Shown: one piece after another, positions 4,922-7,113 of the stretch | How the letters are laid out: the number at the start of each line of letters is the position of its first letter | Numbering within the stretch: the stretch's first letter is position 1 | Origin: JAABSQ01 sp041642315 | GTDB lineage: Bacteria > Desulfobacterota > Desulfobacteria > Desulfobacterales > Desulfococcaceae | Assembly (NCBI GenBank): GCA_041642315.1 | Contig: JBEPWQ010000194.1 | Location: forward strand, 1 to 7,113 | Length of the DNA stretch: 7,113 nucleotides | Direction of reading: 5' to 3' | Program-made: the position numbers and the translations under genes | The notes under the pieces: generated by a model | Databases searched by the model: none | What the model saw: only the letters and a program-made list of their open reading frames with translations | What the model was told of the DNA's origin: nothing

Positions 4922-6153
4922 TTCTGCACCCTTTCGGCTTCATCACGCTGTCGATAAAATTCTCTTTTTCTTCGGGAGGCCGGGATCAATCCTTCGGGCC
5001 GGATAATCATCATGGTCGTCATGATGGCGCCGAAAGCCAGCATTCGAAATCCCTCCAGCTCTCGAAATACCTCCGGCACGGCGATCAGGATGAACCCGGC
5101 GATGATGATGCCCGGAATGCTGCCGATGCCGCCCAGCACCACGATGCAGAGCACGATGCAGGACTCCATGAAAAGAAAAAAATTGGGGTTGACGTAGCTC
5201 AGTTTGGCGGCAAAAAAGGCGCCGGCGATGGATGCGAACCCCGCGCCCATGGCGTAGGCCAGCAATTTGATCCAGGTGGTGGGCACGCCCGATAGTTCGG
5301 CGGCCACCTCATCTTCGCGGATGGCGATCCAGGCCCGGCCGATGCGGGATTTATCCAGACGATTGACTCCGATGGTGGTCAGAATCGCAATCACCAGGAT
5401 AAAATAGAACAGGCCCGGCAATGAGGTCAGATAATAGGTAACCATCTCCAACCCGCCCTCTTGGAACGAAGGATAGTAAAGCGGCGGACGTTTCATCCCG
5501 AAAAGACCGTTGGGGCCGGCGGTCAGGTCATCCCAGTTGTTGAGAACCAGGCGGATGATCTCTCCGAACCCGAGCGTGACGATGGCCAGGTAGTCGCCCC
5601 GCATCTTCAGGGTCGGGTATCCGATGATGCAGCCGCAGATCATCCCCAGGACCACCCCGATGGGCAGGGCGGCCCAGAAGGAAAACCCGTAGGTCAGGTT
5701 CAGCAGGGAATAGCTGTAGGCGCCCACTGCATAGAATGCTATATATCCCAGATCCAGGAGTCCGCATAATCCTACGACAATATTCAAACCAAGCCCCAGA
5801 CAGACATAGATGAGGCAGGTAATCCCCACATCGATCATGTAATTGTTTGCGACCAGGGGAAAGATGACCGCCGCCAGAAGCAGGGGACCGAGGGTGAATA
5901 TTTTCGGAACCCGGTGCAGACGGTCCCCGATCCGCTCGGGGATGCTCGGCAGATCATGATCGGGCGGCGGCCGGCGGCTGCGGATCACCTTGACGATCAG
6001 ATTCAGCACCAGCAGGGCCACCCCGACACCGAACACGGCAAACGCCCGCTCTGCCTGAAATACGGCGCCGCCGGTGAATCCCAGCATGGGAAGGATGATA
6101 ATGGCCAGAAAGATGGTGTAGACGACCAGTTTTTTGATTTCTTGCCCCAACAT
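4918..6153 (-). CDS. livM: Branched-chain amino acid-type ABC transporter permease, LivM family
   Basis: 411 residues, an integral inner-membrane permease that pairs with LivH to form the translocation channel. Compared with the shortest LivM proteins (about 300 residues) it has an N-terminal extension of about 90 residues with two membrane helices (about 8-25 and 36-57) and a charged loop (58-85), as in the longer enterobacterial LivM. The conserved core follows: GLLDLGYIAFYAVGAYSYSLL (131-151), LKMRGDYLAIVTLGFGEIIR (182-201), the cytoplasmic coupling segment GRAWIAIREDEVAAELSGV (272-290) that contacts the ATPase, and GGIGSIPGIIIAGFILIAVPE (341-361). The C-terminus is charged and cytoplasmic. 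The start has AAGGGGGG three bases upstream and lies nine bases after the livH stop. It overlaps livF by four bases. Identification is firm, substrate is not. Confidence 0.93.
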   Translation of the reverse strand: MLGQEIKKLVVYTIFLAIIILPMLGFTGGAVFQAERAFAVFGVGVALLVLNLIVKVIRSRRPPPDHDLPSIPERIGDRLHRVPKIFTLGPLLLAAVIFPLVANNYMIDVGITCLIYVCLGLGLNIVVGLCGLLDLGYIAFYAVGAYSYSLLNLTYGFSFWAALPIGVVLGMICGCIIGYPTLKMRGDYLAIVTLGFGEIIRLVLNNWDDLTAGPNGLFGMKRPPLYYPSFQEGGLEMVTYYLTSLPGLFYFILVIAILTTIGVNRLDKSRIGRAWIAIREDEVAAELSGVPTTWIKLLAYAMGAGFASIAGAFFAAKLSYVNPNFFLFMESCIVLCIVVLGGIGSIPGIIIAGFILIAVPEVFRELEGFRMLAFGAIMTTMMIIRPEGLIPASRRKREFYRQRDEAERVQK

Positions 6154-6156
6154 GCG

Positions 6157-6164
6157 CCCCCCTT
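6157..6164 (-). promoter_or_regulatory. Ribosome binding site of livM in the livH-livM gap
   Basis: Minus strand AAGGGGGG three bases before ATG 6153, overlapping the livH stop codon. It confirms the start and the tight operon spacing of nine bases. Confidence 0.65.
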
Positions 6165-7083
6165 ATACCCTCAAATCCGCTTCGCTTTCACCCAACAGTC
6201 CGCTCGGCTTGAGATAAAGCACCAGGATGAGGACGGTGAAGGTGGTGACATCCTTCCAGGCGGAAGGCAAAAACGCGGCCCAGGCCACCTCAATGCCGCC
6301 GATGATCAACCCCCCGAGCACCGCCCCGGGGATGGAGCCGATTCCCCCGAGTATTGCCGCGGCAAAGGCCTTGATCATGAAGATGAACCCCATGTCGAAC
6401 CGGACCGCGCCGTAGTAGAGCCCTACCATCACCCCGGCGGCGGCCCCCAATGCCGGGCCGATCATGAAGGTGATCCGGATGGTCTGGTCGATGTTGATGC
6501 CCAGCATTCGGGCGATGGTCCGGTTCTGGGCGGTGGCCCGCATCGCCTTGCCCAGACGGGTGCGGTGGACGAAAAACTGGAGCGCCACCATCAGCAGAAA
6601 GGCAAGCAGGATGATGAAGACCTGGCTGTGACTGATCTTGGCGCCTAAAAAATCGATGCTTGCCAGCCCGAAGACCTGGGGATAAGGGCGGTCGGACACC
6701 CCCTGGCTCAGCATCATGCCATTGGACAGAAAGATCGACATCCCCAGAGCGCTCAACAGCGCCGACAGCCGGGAGGCATTTCGAAGCGGCCGGTAGGCCA
6801 CATGCTCCACCGCCACTCCCAGCACCGCCACATAGGCCATGGCCAACCCGAAGACGATGAACAGGGTGAGCACAAAATGGGTCTCCACCCATCCGATCTG
6901 CTGCAGAGCGGTCAGTACGATCACCCCGATAAACGCCCCGGCGGTAAAAAGCTCGCCGTGGGCGAAATTGATCAGTTCGATAATCCCGTATACCATCGTG
7001 TAACCCAATGCGATCAGGGCATAGATGCTGCCGAGAAACAACGCATTGACCATCTGCTGCAGAATAAAAGCGCTGAAATCCAT
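6163..7083 (-). CDS. livH: Branched-chain amino acid-type ABC transporter permease, LivH family
   Basis: 306 residues, the normal LivH length, about eight membrane helices. Typical features: an N-terminal helix running into YALIALGYTMVYGIIELINF followed by AHGE (21-44), the RPLR motif (98-101), the cytoplasmic coupling loop GKAMRATAQNRTIARMLGI (178-196), and KAFAAAILGGIGSIPGAVLG (238-257). It forms the inner-membrane channel with LivM. The start at ATG 7083 is supported by purine-rich GGCAGGTAGGGAA just before it. It is the first liv gene in the window; only 30 bases lie upstream, so the solute-binding protein gene, the promoter and possibly livG may lie outside. Identification is firm. Confidence 0.93.
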   Translation of the reverse strand: MDFSAFILQQMVNALFLGSIYALIALGYTMVYGIIELINFAHGELFTAGAFIGVIVLTALQQIGWVETHFVLTLFIVFGLAMAYVAVLGVAVEHVAYRPLRNASRLSALLSALGMSIFLSNGMMLSQGVSDRPYPQVFGLASIDFLGAKISHSQVFIILLAFLLMVALQFFVHRTRLGKAMRATAQNRTIARMLGINIDQTIRITFMIGPALGAAAGVMVGLYYGAVRFDMGFIFMIKAFAAAILGGIGSIPGAVLGGLIIGGIEVAWAAFLPSAWKDVTTFTVLILVLYLKPSGLLGESEADLRV

Positions 7084-7113
7084 TTCCCTACCTGCCTAAG
7101 TCAACGGACGGGG
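7084..7113 (-). other. Upstream edge of the liv operon
   Basis: Thirty bases upstream of livH. They hold its purine-rich ribosome site and, on the minus strand, TTGACTTAGG, which shares only the first half of the TTGA-NN-TCAA motif seen near marR. No promoter or end of an upstream gene can be assigned. Confidence 0.3.

Noticed and set aside
5914..6648. 244-codon plus-strand frame spanning the livM-livH junction
   Set aside because: Crosses two well-supported opposite-strand genes, and its product is dominated by Asp, Gly, His, Pro and Gln; a shadow frame.

Overview
This 7.1 kb window reads as chromosomal DNA of a GC-rich bacterium, most likely an anaerobic deltaproteobacterial (Desulfobacterota-type) fatty- or aromatic-acid degrader. 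That assignment rests on three things: high G/C at third codon positions, the pairing of acyl-CoA metabolism genes with a branched-chain-type (Liv/HAAT) ABC transporter, and the general look of the proteins. No marker gene is present, so it is an inference.

Layout. On the minus strand at 5-3159 lies a small acyl-CoA metabolism operon. Read 5' to 3', it has a short gene that looks broken by two frameshifts (3159-2903), a short-chain dehydrogenase fused to an SCP2 sterol-carrier domain (2912-1605), and an AMP-forming acyl-CoA synthetase-like protein (1570-5). It diverges, across a 174-bp AT-richer regulatory gap (3160-3333), from a plus-strand MarR-family regulator (3334-3768). Next on the plus strand is a small protein with a zinc ribbon and a C-terminal membrane anchor (3860-4111). 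It converges, across a GC-rich hairpin (4140-4173), on a minus-strand transporter operon livH-livM-livF (7083-4193). The upstream end of that operon leaves the window.

How the parts may work together. The Liv-type permeases and ATPase would import an amino acid or an organic acid. The ligase-like protein and the SDR-SCP2 protein would act on acyl-CoA thioesters in a beta-oxidation-like route. The MarR protein is well placed to control the divergent operon: the near-palindrome TTGA-NN-TCAA occurs at both divergent promoters and again just before the SDR gene.

Points worth a second look: the acyl-CoA synthetase lacks the usual catalytic A10 lysine (Glu495 instead) and has a degenerate ATP-binding loop. 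The liv operon has no livG between livM and livF, which overlap by ATGA. The short leading gene of the acyl-CoA operon can be restored to one frame by removing one base from each of two homopolymers. I do not see a clear new defence, mobile or RNA system here. There is no tRNA, rRNA, CRISPR array or insertion sequence.
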